From Polytrichum commune (taxonomy: Eukaryota > Streptophyta > Polytrichopsida > Polytrichales > Polytrichaceae), in assembly GCA_950295325.1 (NCBI GenBank), contig OX485806.1, positions 18,786,001-18,850,000 of the forward strand: DNA of 64,000 nucleotides, given 5' to 3'. The position numbers were made by a program, and so were the translations under genes. How positions within the stretch are numbered: position 1 is the stretch's first letter; the number at the start of each line of letters is the position of its first letter. A model generated the notes under the pieces. That model was given only the letters and a program-made list of their open reading frames with translations. It did no database searches and was not told where the DNA came from. Shown in pieces: positions 1 to 13,893 of the stretch.

Positions 1-192
1 CAATTTATTATCACAACATCAATTTAAGGCCTCCGTTGTTAATTTCACAGTTTCTTATATATATACATATATCAGACAACAAGTATATGATTGATTCATC
101 CCAATTTATTATCACAACATCAAGTTAAGGGCTCCAATGTTAATTTCACGGTCTCTTATATTTATATATATATATATAATACACCAGACAAC
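1..192. repeat. AT-rich tandem direct repeat, two copies
   Basis: Two copies of a segment starting caatttattatcacaacatc lie at 1-85 and 102-192, both ending in cagacaac. The first copy may continue left of the window. AT microsatellite tracts lie inside each copy. Confidence 0.8.
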
Positions 193-1636
193 GTGTTGGT
201 GGTGGCGGTGGTGGCGGTGGCCGTTGCCCCACCGTTCCATAGAGGTGTGGGAGCCACGTTAAAGTGATGTGTCCCATATGCATGGGTGCAAAGGATTGGG
301 ACGGCACAGGCCCATACTAGACCGATTGTCCCATTTAGTGTGTGTGGTATAAATTCCCGAAACACACATTGTTTTGTCAAATCTCAAAATTAGTGAGGGA
401 TGAATTTTTTACTAAATTCGTGAACATATGCTCATTTATCATACATTTCAAGATGACTAGTATGTGTTCTAAGGTGTTTGTAGATTGTAAAAACACAAGC
501 TATAAGGATGAGACCAACCTAAGTGCACCATGATGGCAAGAATTAAACCATTAAGGTTTCAAGCTACCCTTGGTTGGTATACATGACAATGTGTGCACTG
601 CCACTCTCACCACCACTCCCCCCCCCCCCCCCTTCCTTACACACAATTGTTTTAGTTCTTGATTGGTAACAGTCAACATCTAATTTAGTTTGTCACTAAA
701 ATTTCATACCATGTCAATCAAAGTGGTCATTATGGACTTGTCATGTAGCACCAAGTGTCATATGACATCCTTTGCAGGTGCTCCCCATAATTGCAAGATA
801 ATTGAATTAATGTGTGAATATGGTCGATGATCAATATTGTGGGTCACACCGAATCACATGCTTTGGTGTAGTTTTCACTTAGTCTATGAGACTAAGAACT
901 ATATTAAACACACCCTAGGTTTGAATCTCCTTGTATTTCTTTGGACCTTGACAAAAGGTTTGAATCGAGGCCCAAAGGAGTTATTGAAGGCCAACCTCAA
1001 TCTATTCAAGATTTGAGGTTGGGGTGGCCATGTATCCAACCTTGACCTACATTATTATCCAATAACAAGGACTTGGGGTTCAAGTTGAGGTTGGGATGGC
1101 CTTGCTATCTCACTAGATTAAGTTGGGATTTGTGATGCTAATATCGGGCTCAAATCTACTATATAAGGAAACTTCCAAACTACAAGGGTTTCCCAACATG
1201 TTCGCTTTCAACTTATATGGTTGCTACAAATCCCTGATTCCAAAGGCGAGGCAATCATGTAACTTAAAGTGTGTGTGGCTCTATTGGGGTAGTTTAACCT
1301 TCACACACAATTTTGACCAATGATAAGGTCATGAATTTTCTGATTCAATTATCATTTGTGAGTGACGGAGATTTCTATTTCAAAGTCGCATTTGAGAAGT
1401 AATAGTGATAGATGGCCAAGTGAAGATTCTTTTTCTTTTGAAGTAATCACATGAACTGATTATACCTAGAATGATGTCTATGTTTTTGAACATGTAGTCC
1501 AATCTCATCGTGACACATGTTATTTTTTTGTGTGTTCATTCTTAACAACTTGCCTTGCCATACACCACTCAAATCTAGATGTCGATCAAGAAGAGTGATC
1601 GCGTAAGGCCCACATCTAGTGGACCGGCATTGTCAT
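193..1636. other. Gene-free stretch, nothing recognised
   Basis: I see no convincing coding frame, splice structure or known repeat here. A run of 15 C lies at 618-632. The short open frames are interrupted and have no recognisable protein similarity. Confidence 0.5.
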
Positions 1637-2609
1637 TGTCGCAACCCTTGCTAGCTCCCCTTAACCATCTTAATCATTTTCATTTGTAGCAAGGGTCACG
1701 AGCGCTAACCCTTCACATTCCGCTATGCTAATGATTAGCTTCTCATACCCCCGACCTTATAGTTCATAGGAGGGGAACCAACATTTTTTTTTGCTTTCGG
1801 GACTCACCCTTTAATCGGTAACCAATTCTTAGATGTGGACTTCCATCGATGGAAGTCCAATCCTATGATGATCATCGCGTTGCCGGAGCAACACTATAAC
1901 AACCCAAACCATACTAGACAACTATGCCCTTACATTGGGCCAATGCCCATGAAGGCCGTGTCGTTCGGCCTCGGGTGGGTGAGGCCACATCACCTCACCC
2001 ATATAAGCCTCTAGGACTTTTGGCAGGGCCCCTACACCACCATCAAGAAATCTTTTGTCTCTCTACAAGAGTTGAGGCCAAGTATATATTTTCCTTTAGC
2101 CGTTGGGCCTAGAAGCCCCCAACAACTTCAGAACACCATAATTTTCTTGTATGATGTTTGATGCTAACAAATGACCGCTTCATTGTCATCTACGCTTCAC
2201 ATAAATGCCGATGGACTCCTTACTTGCCCCATTTTGGCAAGTAATGAGGAAGTTATGCCTCTTCAAACCTTGGCACTCCCGGGAGCCACTCCCAAGCCAT
2301 TGATGTACCAAGGCGATATCCCGGGACATCGCCCCACTCCAATTGCCATATCTCCTAGCTCACACATCCGATTGAGATGTTCTTGAGCATTCTAGAATTT
2401 ACACATCATAAGCTACGCATAGCTCATGGCCTTACCCTCATGACTTCTAATTTCCGTGGGTAGAAGGCGTTCCCAACGCCCGGGGCCCTCACCCACACTA
2501 GGATCACTTGGACCCTCTCACCAACGGTACCACAAGTCCCGGGTGTCACTCTGGGGTCCCCCTTGTGTCCATGGTGTTTCGGGCACTCCTCATGGAGAGG
2601 TGCGCGATA
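1637..2609 (+). mobile_element. Solo LTR, family A, copy 1 (973 bp)
   Basis: The segment starts TGTCGCAACCC and ends GGTGCGCGATA. It is flanked by a perfect 5-bp direct repeat GTCAT at 1632-1636 and 2610-2614, as expected for LTR retrotransposon integration. Related copies lie at 17,460-18,439 and, reversed and interrupted, at 40,644-63,853. A TATA-like cccatataagcc lies near 2000. Because a single LTR carries the target duplication and no internal domain is present, this is best read as a solo LTR left by LTR-LTR recombination. The terminal CA seen in copy 3 is TA here, which a single C-to-T change would explain. Confidence 0.85.
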
Positions 2610-2708
2610 GTCATAGTGCCCACCCAACTTTACATGCCATCTTTGGCAAGAGGGAAGTGTTGCATACAACCCACCCATCTTAAAAACCTACCCCCTATGA
2701 TTTTGTGA

Positions 2709-3340
2709 TGATTCATTTACACTTTTGTTCACTACACCAAATCACGATCTTTAAAACCAATTCCAGTGTCAAATTATCTAAATTATGTGACGTCTACCCT
2801 ACATACTAGTTACATGCATTTTCGTTGGATGAATGAAAGGGACACTTGTATGCATCAATTCCCTCTCATCACCATCCACTTCCACGCCATTCTTCTCCTT
2901 ATCTTATTCTCTTCTTTAGTGGGTCAAACTTATCTCCATGGTCTTGTAAATTGATTTGATTCATATGTTGTTCATCACACTGAATCAAAGTCTTTGAAAC
3001 CGATTCCGGTGTCAAATTATTTTAAATAAATTACCTCCGACCTACATGCCATTCACGGGCATTTTCACTTGACAAAAGATTTGAGGCACACTCATATGCA
3101 ATAATTCCCCTCATCACCATTTACTTCCACATTACTCTTCCCCATATTCTTATTATCTTCCTTAGTGGGTCTGATCAAATCTCTAAAGTTTTATAAGCTA
3201 ATTCATTTCATATGTTGCTCATTACATGAAATAAATTTTTTTGAAACCACCTCCGGTGTCCAATTAGTCAAATCAAATAACCTCCAACATAATACCATTC
3301 ACGGACATTTTCGCTAGCTGAAAAAGGCTTGTACCACTAG
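2709..3340. repeat. Tandem repeat of about 246 bp, 2.5 copies, interrupted by the satellite
   Basis: Units begin near 2709, 2957 and 3202 with gattcat...ttcat and share the motifs 'gaaaccgattccggtgtcaa' and 'cttagtgggtc'. The third unit stops where the 151-bp satellite begins. Matching text (gtgcaataatttccc, cttcagtgcgtcc) resumes after the satellite near 4778-4830, so the satellite seems to lie inside the third unit. Confidence 0.7.
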
Positions 3341-3377
3341 AAGAAAGCTTGTCCATTACAACCACCTAGTGTGACTT

Positions 3378-4730
3378 GGCCACTACACTTGTGGCGAGAA
3401 AATGCATAGATAAATCATCTTGGTTGTCCAATGTCCAAAACCAAAACCCTCTTATTGACGACCAAACTCGTTTATTAATGCATTTTCCTCACCACAAGTC
3501 GCCACAATGGCCAAGTCTCAACAGATGGCCACTACACTCATGGCAAGAAAATGCATAGGTAAATCATCTTGGTTGCCCAATGTTCAAAAACAAAACCCTC
3601 CAGTTGACAACCAAATTGATTTATTGATGCATTTTCCTTGCCACAAGTCGCTGCAGTGGCCAAGTCTCAACGGATGGCCACTACACTCATTATGGCGAGA
3701 AAATGCACAGATAAATCATATTGATTGCCCAATGTCCAAAACCAAAACCCTTCGGTTGATGACCAAACTTGTTTATTGATGCATTTTCCTCGCCACAAGT
3801 CACCGTAGTGGCCAAGTCTCAACAGATGGCCACTACACTCATGGCGAGAAAATGCATAGATAAATCATATCGATTGCCCAATGTCCAAAACCAAAACCCT
3901 CCAGTTGACGACCAAACTCGTTTATTGATGCATTTTCGTCGCCACAAGTCGCCACAGTGGCCAAGTCTCAACGGATGGCCACTACACTCATCATGGCGAG
4001 AAAATGCACAGATAAATCATATCGACTGCCCAATTTTCGAATCCAAAACCCTCCGGTTGATGACCAAACTCGTTTATTGATGCATTTTCCTCGCCACAAG
4101 TCACTGCAGTGGCCAAGTCTCAACGGATGGCCACTACACTCATGGCGGCGAGAAAATGCACAGATAAATCATATTGATTGCCCAATGTTCAAAACCAAAA
4201 CCCTTCGGTTGATGACCAAACTCGTTTATTGATGCATTTTCCTCGCCACAAGTCACCGTAGTGGCCAAGTCTCAACAGATGGCCACTACACTCATGGCGA
4301 GAAAATGCATAGATAAATCATATCGATTGCCCAATGTCCAAAACCAAAACCCTCCAGTTGACGACCAAACTCGTTTATTGATGCATTTTCGTCGCCACAA
4401 GTCGCCACAGTGGCCAAGTCTCAACGGATGGCCACTACACTCATCATGGCGAGAAAATGCACAGATAAATCATATCGACTGCCCAATTTTCGAATCCAAA
4501 ACCCTCCGGTTGATGACCAAACTCGTTTATTGATGCATTTTCCTCGCCACAAGTCACTGCAGTGGCCAAGTCTCAACGGATGGCCACTACACTCATGGCG
4601 AGAAAATGCACAAATAAATCATATCAAATGCCCAATGTTCAAAACCAAAACCCTCCGGTTGACGACCAAACTCGTTTATTGATGCATTTTTGTCGCCACA
4701 AGTCGCCGCAGTGGCCAAGTCTCAACGGAT
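3378..4730. repeat. Satellite-like array, nine units of 149-152 bp with a 453-bp higher-order period
   Basis: Unit starts (ggccactac) fall at 3378, 3527, 3676, 3828, 3977, 4129, 4281, 4430 and 4582. Units three apart are more alike than neighbours: 3828-4128 is nearly identical to 4281-4581, so a three-unit block of 453 bp has been duplicated. Because 453 is a multiple of three, long repetitive open frames run through the array. They carry no protein signature and are shadows of the repeat. Confidence 0.93.
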
Positions 4731-7700
4731 GCTTGAAATGGAGCGTGTTTTCTTCTCGTGTACACTCACTCACTCATGTGCAATAATTTCCCGCTGGCAG
4801 CGATCCACTTCTTTTCTTCTTCAGTGCGTCCAACGTAGTATCTCTCAGATTTGATGAACAAATATCCCAAGTTATCTACAACAAATCATACCCTATCCCA
4901 GTACCAGAATCCTAACTACCAGTGAGTACTCATGCCATTTTTCCAGTCTTCTGCAAGGAACTTGATCTCCGACTCCCCAAGTACTGAGGTGGCTGCAGTG
5001 TCTTCTCCTCCCGTATGCTTGCAAACTTACTGTTTCGTACTCGTCAGCAGCGAGTCAGGTATAAATCCATTTCACTCACCTCCCCGCCCGTGGATTTAAT
5101 TTGAATCACCGTAAGGTAACTATGTGGGCACTTTGGCCAACGCTACACCGATTTTTGAGCCCGTGAATTGTTTCACATGAATCGTGATGGTGAGTCACGA
5201 AGGTTGTCCTTTCAAGTTTCAAGATTGGATTACGAATGCAAAAGTTATAGGGTTGACACATGTGATGGGTTTTTTGCCTTTGCAACTTTTTATGACGCGT
5301 TATTCTTATTTACAGGGAAAAAAAAAGACCCAAAAATCATACTAAAATAAAGTCAAAACATGTATGGGATATTTTCAGGTGATAACCTTTTTGTAATGAT
5401 CACATACATAAGTATTGTAAATTTCATCTTAAGCACTAACCTAATTTGTTTGTGTGCCAATCCTTTCTAAACAACTTTGTCTTAAGAGGTTTCTCTTACA
5501 GAGTGAAGAACGTACTTTTTTTTAATAATGAATATTGAGATCGCTCAAAACCATTAGACAGAGGGAAGTCAACCCCGTTTCTAAAGCTTCATATGACAAG
5601 TCTGCGTGGTAACCAATGGATCCAATCCAGATTCGATCCACCGGTCAAGTGAGATGAAATCGGTCTGTGTATTTAAGTGTGCCCACATTATCAAGGCCGC
5701 ATTCTACCCGACCTTCATCGAAGGAGGTCAAGCGACGAGATTCGAAGCAACCCGAAGAATTAACGCCAACGAATCTTGTCGTCGCACAGAGTTTCAAACT
5801 TTCACCCAGCAGAGAGAGAGAGAGAGAGAGAGCCAGGCAGGGGTGCTCCATGTAAATCCTGCGATATATATAAAAATATAATGTACGAAGGTACCCGAGC
5901 AGCGGATCTGGAGATACGTACTTCCAGCGAGATTGTGTACCCGGCTCGAGGTTGTTGCAGATTCTTGTGGCACATGAGATTTGGAATGAAAGTGAAAGAC
6001 AAGTTAATTAAGTTGGCAAGTTAAGTTAGTACTATGTAGCCTACCTGCAACCAACTGAATCAAGGAGCGCCGTCCTGTATTAAGGCTCGCTTCATGAAAT
6101 GACACCCACCGTATCATGGGGGTCGTGTCGTTCGAAAGAGCATGTGAGGGAGGACAGATTTGCTCCTGCAAAGCAAAGCAAAGCAGTCGTGTGTTAACTT
6201 TACTTAGAGCTTTGTCACATCTATGTTATGTCGGCGTGATTTGCGCGGTCTTTGACTTTCGTGCTCGAAATGGACCGGCGTGAGTTATGAGGAAGGGTGA
6301 GTTATTAGGAGTCACTCCACACACACCCCCCCCCCCGCAAGACATGTGTCACAAGGGCACTGGCCCATGTGCTCAAAGTATAGACATCGTTCTAGGTTCG
6401 ATAATGAACACAATTGGAAGATTCTATGCGTTTGTTTTAAGACTACTGCACATTTTGGAACTTGAATGGATTATGTGTACGATTCACAATCCTCAAGAAG
6501 ATGAGATGATGTCCAAGCTAATGGGCAGCTAAAATCTCCCTCTCTTTGCTATGTTTTTGCTTAATCATAAATGAACAGAACCAATATCACAATATAACCC
6601 CAAAGGAATAATACTTTAGGGTTAGGTTAGGTTAGGTTAGTTTGACCTAACGAATATCCACCATAGATCAGATCCTCTGCATCTATGGTCACGATTGTTA
6701 CCTAATCCTATATTAAGTGAAAGAGGCCATGAGAGCCTCCTTTCACTAGTTAAACCGCAATGGCAGTTTACCCTAAGTAACTTTTGGGATTAGTGTAAGC
6801 TGTGTGAACTAGTTAAGGTGGGAGGTGTATGTAAGCTACCTCTAAGCTCGGTAGCACAAGGTTCAAATGGCTAAGGAATGGGTAGAATACTCTATGGCAA
6901 TATGTGTATTTGATGATACAAAGTGTATGATTATGCCATACATGATTGTGTGACATAGATAACAATTGGGTTTTGTTGTTATTCACCTCGTGTACGTTAC
7001 TAACCCTCTCTTTGGATTTGGTTGATGGCATGGACATAGGTGAGACATACCTTTCACAAATTGACGGCACTCTTAGGTTTTGTATATCATCTTCTTTTAG
7101 AAATAACGTGTGTATAGTGCTTAAATATTCTACAATGATGAGGAATACAAAGCAATATTTTGATTTGTGAGAGGACTTCAAAGTTCTTTTGAACATGTCT
7201 TACATATTATTTTAAACTTGTTTTTTTAAAACTTTGGATATGGAATGCAACACATTACTTAAAGGTACAAAGGATAAAACCTTAACAATGTAGGTTGCTT
7301 AAAGGTTTTAACTTTCTTAGATACATACCAAGGTGAGACAATGACAAAAGTATGGAGATAGTTAAGCAAATATATGGTCATGAGGGATGGTCCCACCCAC
7401 CGACCCTCCCGGGTTTTGAAAGGTACATAGATATGTAGAAGAATGGGTTGGCCTCTACATAAGAGGATGTATAATGAAAGGACTAAGGTTGAAAGTAAGC
7501 ATAGAACTGCTCAAGAAAAGCCCAACTCTCTCTCCAATGTCCCAAAGGCCTTTGTTGCCCTTCAACTGGACCATATCAAACACTACATGTACCATAGAAA
7601 CAAAACATGGTTGTACATTAAAAGACCATGGACATGATGTGCATGAACATTTGGCACCATAGTGGAAATATAAAAGCAGTCACATGGTGATACTTTAGTC

Positions 7701-10700
7701 CGGAATTGGCCAAAAACATGGATTTGCTTTAATATTAGGTAATGTATATGGTGTCATTTTGCCCAGCTATCGCCTATACACAAAACACATTTGGCACCCC
7801 CTAATTGTAAATTATAGACTTTCTTCTTTATATCTCCCTATCATGTGATGTACTGAATCTTTTGAGGGTTTCCATATTGACTTGCATCACATGCTCCTCA
7901 ACCATCTTGAAGCCATAAATTTGGCCATTCATAGTTGAAATTTCAATATTGGTATGTTGCAAAGGTGGCACCAAATTCCGATCGCAATAGACACAATGTG
8001 TAATACAAATTTCACTAAAGGTGTATAAAGCAATATGGTGCCATCACATGTGGGTTGGAACATGACATCCATAAAGCCCGCATAGTTGGTATGCCACATC
8101 CATGCCCTTCACAAACGTTTTGCATTCACATGCATTTGGATTGTGTCAATGTTTATGGGTTTCTTCCCACTCACCTCGGCTAAATATGACAGTGGGCCCA
8201 ATTGTGTCAATTATACCACTTGCCATTTTATTTGTAACCCCTTTGTCAATGTCCTCACTAAAACCGTACCTTGCTTGGCATTACCTTGCATGAAAGTTGG
8301 TCATCTACCATGAGATTGAGCTTCCATGTGTATATCCCAGTCATGCCCTAGTCCAACTATGGACAAATTGTACTTTGCCACCAAACATGTGAAAGCCCAA
8401 ACCTTGATCCCCTGTTTTGGGAGGTTTTTGGGTGAATTATTGGCACCATCTCTTCATGGAGAGAGATGGTGCCAATCAAGAGTTTGTAAGAAGAAGAGTC
8501 ACTTCACCCTTGGACACAAACTTAGGCTCATACAACATTTCCCTTTATATGTAACCATGCCTCCATCCACATTTTCTTCCATAGTGGCTTCGATCTATTG
8601 CTTTTGTCCTCAATCAACCATCAAAATTTGTTTAGTTTGTCATGATTTGGGCTAGCCCTATCAATTTCTCTTTCCACATGAATGCATGTGGCAATTGCAT
8701 CAAATCATTCCCTAGACATTGTGCTTGAAATGAATGAACACCTAAATACTAGTTGACTTATTTGTCAGTAAGTATATTAACCTAATGTTGAGATTTTGTT
8801 TTGCACCCATGAGATTAATTATTACAAACCATGGCTCTCAATCATGTTGGCATCCACCTTGATCCCCCCACCCCTCAACTCTGATTATCCCTTTGTTCGC
8901 TACACTCACATTGATATAACGATTGACATGTACTTAATTTGTGAAGAGTGTTGTGAGAGCATAAATCCCCAATCATTGTGGTTCAATGTTTATGCTTTAG
9001 GCCCTATGTTATTTAGGTTGCATAAGGGTCCAATGAATGTTATAGCAATGGAACATATAAATTTCGGGGTTGTAACCAATGCTCATTGGTATAACTATTT
9101 GTATGCCATGCGCCTTGGGATTTTATTTGTGTTTTCTCTATCTATCTTTTTGGTTGGTAAACTACATAGAATATGGGGACTAGCATCTTCATGCCCCCCA
9201 AGATGTAAAATTTTATCAGATTTTGGGGAACCCTCATTCTCACCTTCATTTCCTGCAATCTAGAACAATCCCGTCATCACTAAATGCAGCCCTAAACCCT
9301 AATCCCTAATGCATGTACTTGCACTTCACTCTCTATCAATTGCGCCCGATCCCCTATCTTCTACCAACCATGAGAATAAACATACCCAATGGACCAAAGT
9401 TTGACTTCATCTTTATCACCAAAATGTATAACAACTATATGTTGTTACCAACACCCACATAGCCCTCTCATCTTGTTCACGCATTGTTGTCTTCCTTCAT
9501 AAGTTATGGCCATGGAGAACCAAGCTCAAGACTTTGTGTTGCCTTAAAATCTCTCATCATAGTCACATGGTTTCGGACACTATATTGGTGATTGACATTG
9601 CATAAGCGGGTGCTTCATAAGTTCGTGAGGTTCCCTCAAATCCGTTATGGTAGCAATTGTGTACCATGATTACTATTTGCAATTGTTTAAGTCTCCCTCT
9701 CTTTATTTGGTTCTCCAACCTGGTAGCAACTATCGCCATTCCTTCATTGAAATTGAATGCGGCCATTGTCTTGCATTTGTGCAGGAGGCCTAGGGTAAAT
9801 GATAGGGCAAGGTGCTTGAGATTTGACATGCAATATAAAATAGAAAACCCATAAACGAATCTCCATTGTGGATAGGTTGCATGGATGAATTCGGCCAAAA
9901 TATTGATGATTGTAGCTTGAAGGGAGTCCCCCCACCCCCACCCCCACCCTGCGAAGTCCTTGTTTGATGTTCAATACGAGTCCATTGCTTTGAAATCAAT
10001 CAAATGGGATCCTTAAGGTGCAAGCCTTAGTACCGAAAACTCATCGTGCAATAATTTTCACATTTCTTGCCATTGGATCTTTGACCAAATTTGGCATCTT
10101 TCAACTACCAAGAGTCCTTAGAAGGGAGCACCACATGTAGATCATGGGCTCTTGTAAATTCTAACAATAACTACTGCGACAATCACTAGAATTTCAAAAT
10201 GGCATGGGAAAACGGCTCTTCTTCTTATAAGACATAATGTTAACCTTCCCCAAAGAAATTTAAAAAATCCTTCCTCTTTACCATTGCCCATGCATCACTT
10301 GTGCCCCTCTCGTTGGGTTTCCCCTCAATCAAGAATCAAACCCACCCAACACAAAAACCCTAACCCCTAACCCCTACCCCCACCCCACCCCCAAATCAAT
10401 GGTTTGGCCAAATAGACAATAGGCCAAGGGGTAGGCCCCAATACCCTAAACCCGCTCCCCGTCCAATAAATTATCCCAGCCCCCAATGAACCCAGTCTAG
10501 CATTGCAACATTTCAACATTGAAAAAAATCAAAATCAAATCTCCCCGCAACCAATTTTTGATTTGCCGGCGCTTAAGGGCCAATTTACACCATGGACCAT
10601 GAAGTCAGACCATGGAACAAGGACAATTTCCACAGTCCGACTTCATGGTCTAACTTTCATGGTCCAATTTCTTAAAAAAAAATCAATTTACAAAGCCTTT

Positions 10701-11040
10701 GGGATCCTCACTAGATGTAAACCGAATGTGGACCAAGAGGAACGACCATGCACCCAAAAGTGAATGTGCTGATTTATTTAGTACATGTCCAAAAAGTGCA
10801 TTTCTGAAAAAAAATAAAAAAATCGATTGAACATTCTTTTGTTTCCTCTTGTCTTCATCTTCATCCACCCCCCCACCCCCCCACCCACCCACCCAAAAAA
10901 AACATTAAAATATGAGTATAACAATAATTCTTTGCCATGGGCCCTTGTTTTTTTCCCTACCAAAACACTTATTTTGCCTCTCCCACCGTAAAAACCCATT
11001 GGACCACGTCAACGGATACTGCAGACCTCAACATACGTCT
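4731..11040. other. Long gene-free stretch with simple repeats
   Basis: No gene can be supported. An (AG)11 microsatellite lies at 5811-5832, a short TTAGG run at 6615-6640, and telomere-like CCCTAA strings near 9290-9310 and 10,350-10,380. A short inverted repeat lies at about 10,574-10,690 (accatgaagtc against gacttcatggt). The longest open frame (8796-9263) lacks recognisable domains and starts without a convincing ATG context. Confidence 0.5.
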
Positions 11041-11044
11041 TTGG

Positions 11045-11165
11045 GGGAAAAGAAAGAAAAGAAAAAATAATGCCCGTACCATGTACCGGCATGAATGTGA
11101 GCCCGTTAACCCGATGTTGATCATGTTACCCATGATGCAGTATGGGGCGTTATGCCTCTTTAGGA
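11045..11165. repeat. Dispersed repeat family C, copy 1
   Basis: The text from gaaaagaaagaaaag through cgtacc-atgtaccggcatg to gcgttatgcctctttagg is repeated with few changes at 15,765-15,885. It is about 120 bp long and non-coding, with no termini that identify a transposon class. Confidence 0.7.
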
Positions 11166-11954
11166 GGTGGGCTCCGGTGGTGTGTCTTTAGTTAACTTCC
11201 CTTTAGGGCGGGGGAACAATGGTTTGTTTATTATCAAGTTTCCTTTTGTTAAGGACTAAGTAGGTGAGGTATTTGATGGCATTTTGGTGTAAGTTTTTCA
11301 TGAGTGATTTGATACTGGACTTTGGGAGTTTAAGTTTGTCGAGTTGTTCGATAGAGTGTTCATGGATGGCCCCTCGTACTCCAGCAGTGATAGTGATGAG
11401 GGGGTTCTTTGGGGGAACCTCGAACTCCATGACCACTCTAACATATTTATTCCGTCCCGGGACGCGTTCAACAGCCAATGAAATATTTTACAAGGCCTTG
11501 GGACGAGTTCACGGTCCATGGTGTAAAGCAAACCGGCCGGACGACCCCCTCCCCTCCCCTCCTCCCCTCCCCTCCCTTAGGTTACACAACACATTGGAAC
11601 GGGAAATCGCTCGAGGGCCTCCGGAGGCGCCGGCAGGATAAGATAAATTGCCCCTTATCCTGGTCTCCTTACGAGATCTTTCGAGGTTTGAAAGAATGTT
11701 GAGCATGATCATGCAGTAGTACCAGCGCTGCTGCTGTTGCTGTTGCATGTAAGAAGTGAAGGATTCCGTGGATTCCGCAGATCTCCTCCAGCAGGCTCCC
11801 CAGTTGAATGGCCTTGTGCCCACTAGGCTTAAGCTAGCCAGCTTGTAGTGGCTGTCAGAGCTGTGAAAGCCCCTCCCCTTCCCTTCCCTTCACCCAATCG
11901 TGAATAATATATACGCGTATATAACTCACTTGTGCCCCCCTCCCCAGTGATCGG
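11166..11954. other. Gene-free stretch with C-rich tracts
   Basis: CCCCT-rich tracts lie at 11,545-11,578 and 11,870-11,890, and a CTG/CTGTTG cluster at 11,727-11,747. Overlapping open frames on both strands near 11,200-11,820 have no recognisable domain. Confidence 0.4.
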
Positions 11955-12185
11955 GGAGATTTTTGGGCATAATCGGTTGAGATCCTAGTGTTTGCAAGTC
12001 CAACCGGTTACATGTTCACATCCTTCGGTTTTTCTTTATTAAACTGGGGTATATTCTATAAATTCCTCTAAAATGATCGGAGATTTTCCTGCAGTCTTGA
12101 ACTTCAATCGGTTATTTTCCAAACTCAACTGGTTTGTCTGTATCTAACTGCCGGTTCTCCCCAATCATAGCCGCTCCCCACCTGA
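11955..12185. repeat. Dispersed repeat family B, copy 1
   Basis: It shares 'agtgtttgcaagtccaaccg', 'ggttacatgt', 'ggggtatattctata' and 'gccggttctc' with the copy at 35,070-35,330, where the blocks are in a different order. A more diverged copy lies at 23,345-23,525. No open frame is present. Possibly a non-autonomous transposon, but termini were not identified. Confidence 0.6.
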
Positions 12186-12657
12186 CTTTACCAAATCACC
12201 AAAGTCTTTCCGAAAACCCGGGTAAAGCTCCCTCGGTTACAGCGGAGGCACCCGGCTATCCCAATGCACCTACAAGGACTTGCTCCGGAGATTTTTTAGT
12301 AGGCTTTAGTTAAGTAGCTTTCACACGTGTTCATGGATAGTTTTTGTCCCATCCCCAAATGCCTTACTACTCGTCTATCTTACCATCGGTTTTTGTTAAT
12401 GGAGCTCCCTCGTGCCCTCATAGCTAAGACTAAAAAGCCACCAATCACAAGGGCGGGAGGCGACACTTTTGAAAGTCCTATATTCTTGCCTCATGTCTAG
12501 GTACCGATGGGAGGGTCGGTGCTTGGGGCTTAAAACCTCCACTTTTAAGCCATGCCACATCATTTGCCAACTAGGCTCAGCACTAGATAATGTCAATGGT
12601 GTGGAGGCCGTGTTTTTAGAACCAACTTTTAGGCTTCGCTAAAGTCAGGTGGGGAGG
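12186..12657. other. Gene-free stretch
   Basis: Nothing recognised. The open frame on the minus strand (12,396-12,596) has no domain signature. Confidence 0.4.
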
Positions 12658-13679
12658 GGGCGTCAAGCCCACTTCCCACACGAGACTGAGAGCCATGACC
12701 ATGAAATTGTGAGAGCCCAAAAGAAAGTGTCCAAAGGCCGTCCCAACACACACCTCCAAAATCATCTAGCGTAGTCGCGGACCCTCAAGTGTAATGAGAA
12801 GTCATATGTGACCGGCCCTCAACCGAATGCTATTTCAATAGATTTCTATTCATGCGGGTCCTCACACATGATAAAATAGAATAAATCAACGGTTGTAAGT
12901 GTTCGGAGTGCCATGGTCTCCATGTTTTGTGTCAGGCCTACCTATAAGAGGTGGTTCTTGAAAATAGTCCAAGTGACCATGAAGCATGATCTATTTGATG
13001 CCATGTAGACATTACATCCATTTTGCATTCACATGCTCCATTGGTCCTTCAAGCATAGTGTGAAGCGAACTTGGACCAACTCCGCCTATTCCACCGATGA
13101 GAGTGCTTGAAGTGTAATGGTCATGGGCTCTCAGTCTCGTGTGTGAAGTTGCCCTAACTCAAGGCCACTGCCCACACGAGATTGAGAGCCCGTGACCATT
13201 TTCATGCTTCAAGCACTCTCATTGGTGGGAAAAGGCAGAGCCGGTCCAAGTTCGCCGCTTCACACTACGCTTGAGAGACCAACGGAGTGAGTATGTGAAT
13301 GCAAGATGGATGTCAAGCCTATGTGGATTCGTACGTGATATCCAATGGATCATGTTTCATGACCACTTGGACTGCCTTCATAAACCACCTCTGGGAGGTA
13401 GGCCTAACACAAAACTGGGAGACCATGGCACTCCAAACGCTCACCGCAGAACCGTTGGTTTATTTTATTTGATCGTGTGTGGGGACGTGCGTGGATAGAA
13501 ATTCATTGGAATAGCATTTGGGTGAGGGCCCTGCCACATAGGGCTTCACACTACACTCGAGGGTTTGTGACCATACCACATGACATGATTGTGGAAGTGT
13601 GTTGGGACACTCTCGTTTGGGCTCTCCCAATCTCATGGTCACGGCTCTTGGCTCGTGTGTGAAGTGGCACTCAACGCCC
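12658..13679. mobile_element. Foldback element, two arms of about 500 bp
   Basis: The left arm (12,658 to about 13,145) and right arm (about 13,155 to 13,679) are imperfect inverted copies of each other, with almost no spacer. Matching landmarks include cacacgag...gagagcc at the outer ends and again at the centre, 'ggtctcc' with 'ttttgtgt', and tgcattcacat against atgtgaatgca. Both outer ends begin gggcgt reading inward. The sequence relates to the MITE at 22,391-22,967. No transposase frame is present. Confidence 0.75.
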
Positions 13680-13704
13680 ATGATTTCATGTGAAAGTCGA
13701 ATCC

Positions 13705-13790
13705 CCACCGATCATCATCATCATCATCATCATCACTCATCATCATCCGCATCACTCATCACTCATCATCATCGCCACCGCGGACCCGAG
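13705..13790 (+). repeat. CAT/ATC microsatellite
   Basis: An almost pure run of catcat units followed by degenerate atcactcatcatc repeats. Confidence 0.85.
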
Positions 13791-13893
13791 TCCCAGTGCC
13801 TGCTCTGACGAGACTGACCATTCAAATCACTGCCGCCTGCTGCTGTTACAAGACAAATTTACAATGACATATTCATTTCCGGGAGGAAGAGCT

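Noticed and set aside
3376..4786. Series of overlapping 60-103-residue frames with MAKSQ-type repeats
   Set aside because: They arise because the 453-bp satellite period is divisible by three. No domain, start context or splice structure.
8796..9263. 155-residue frame in the gene-poor left part
   Set aside because: No recognisable domain, weak start and no neighbouring exons; compatible with chance in AT-rich DNA.
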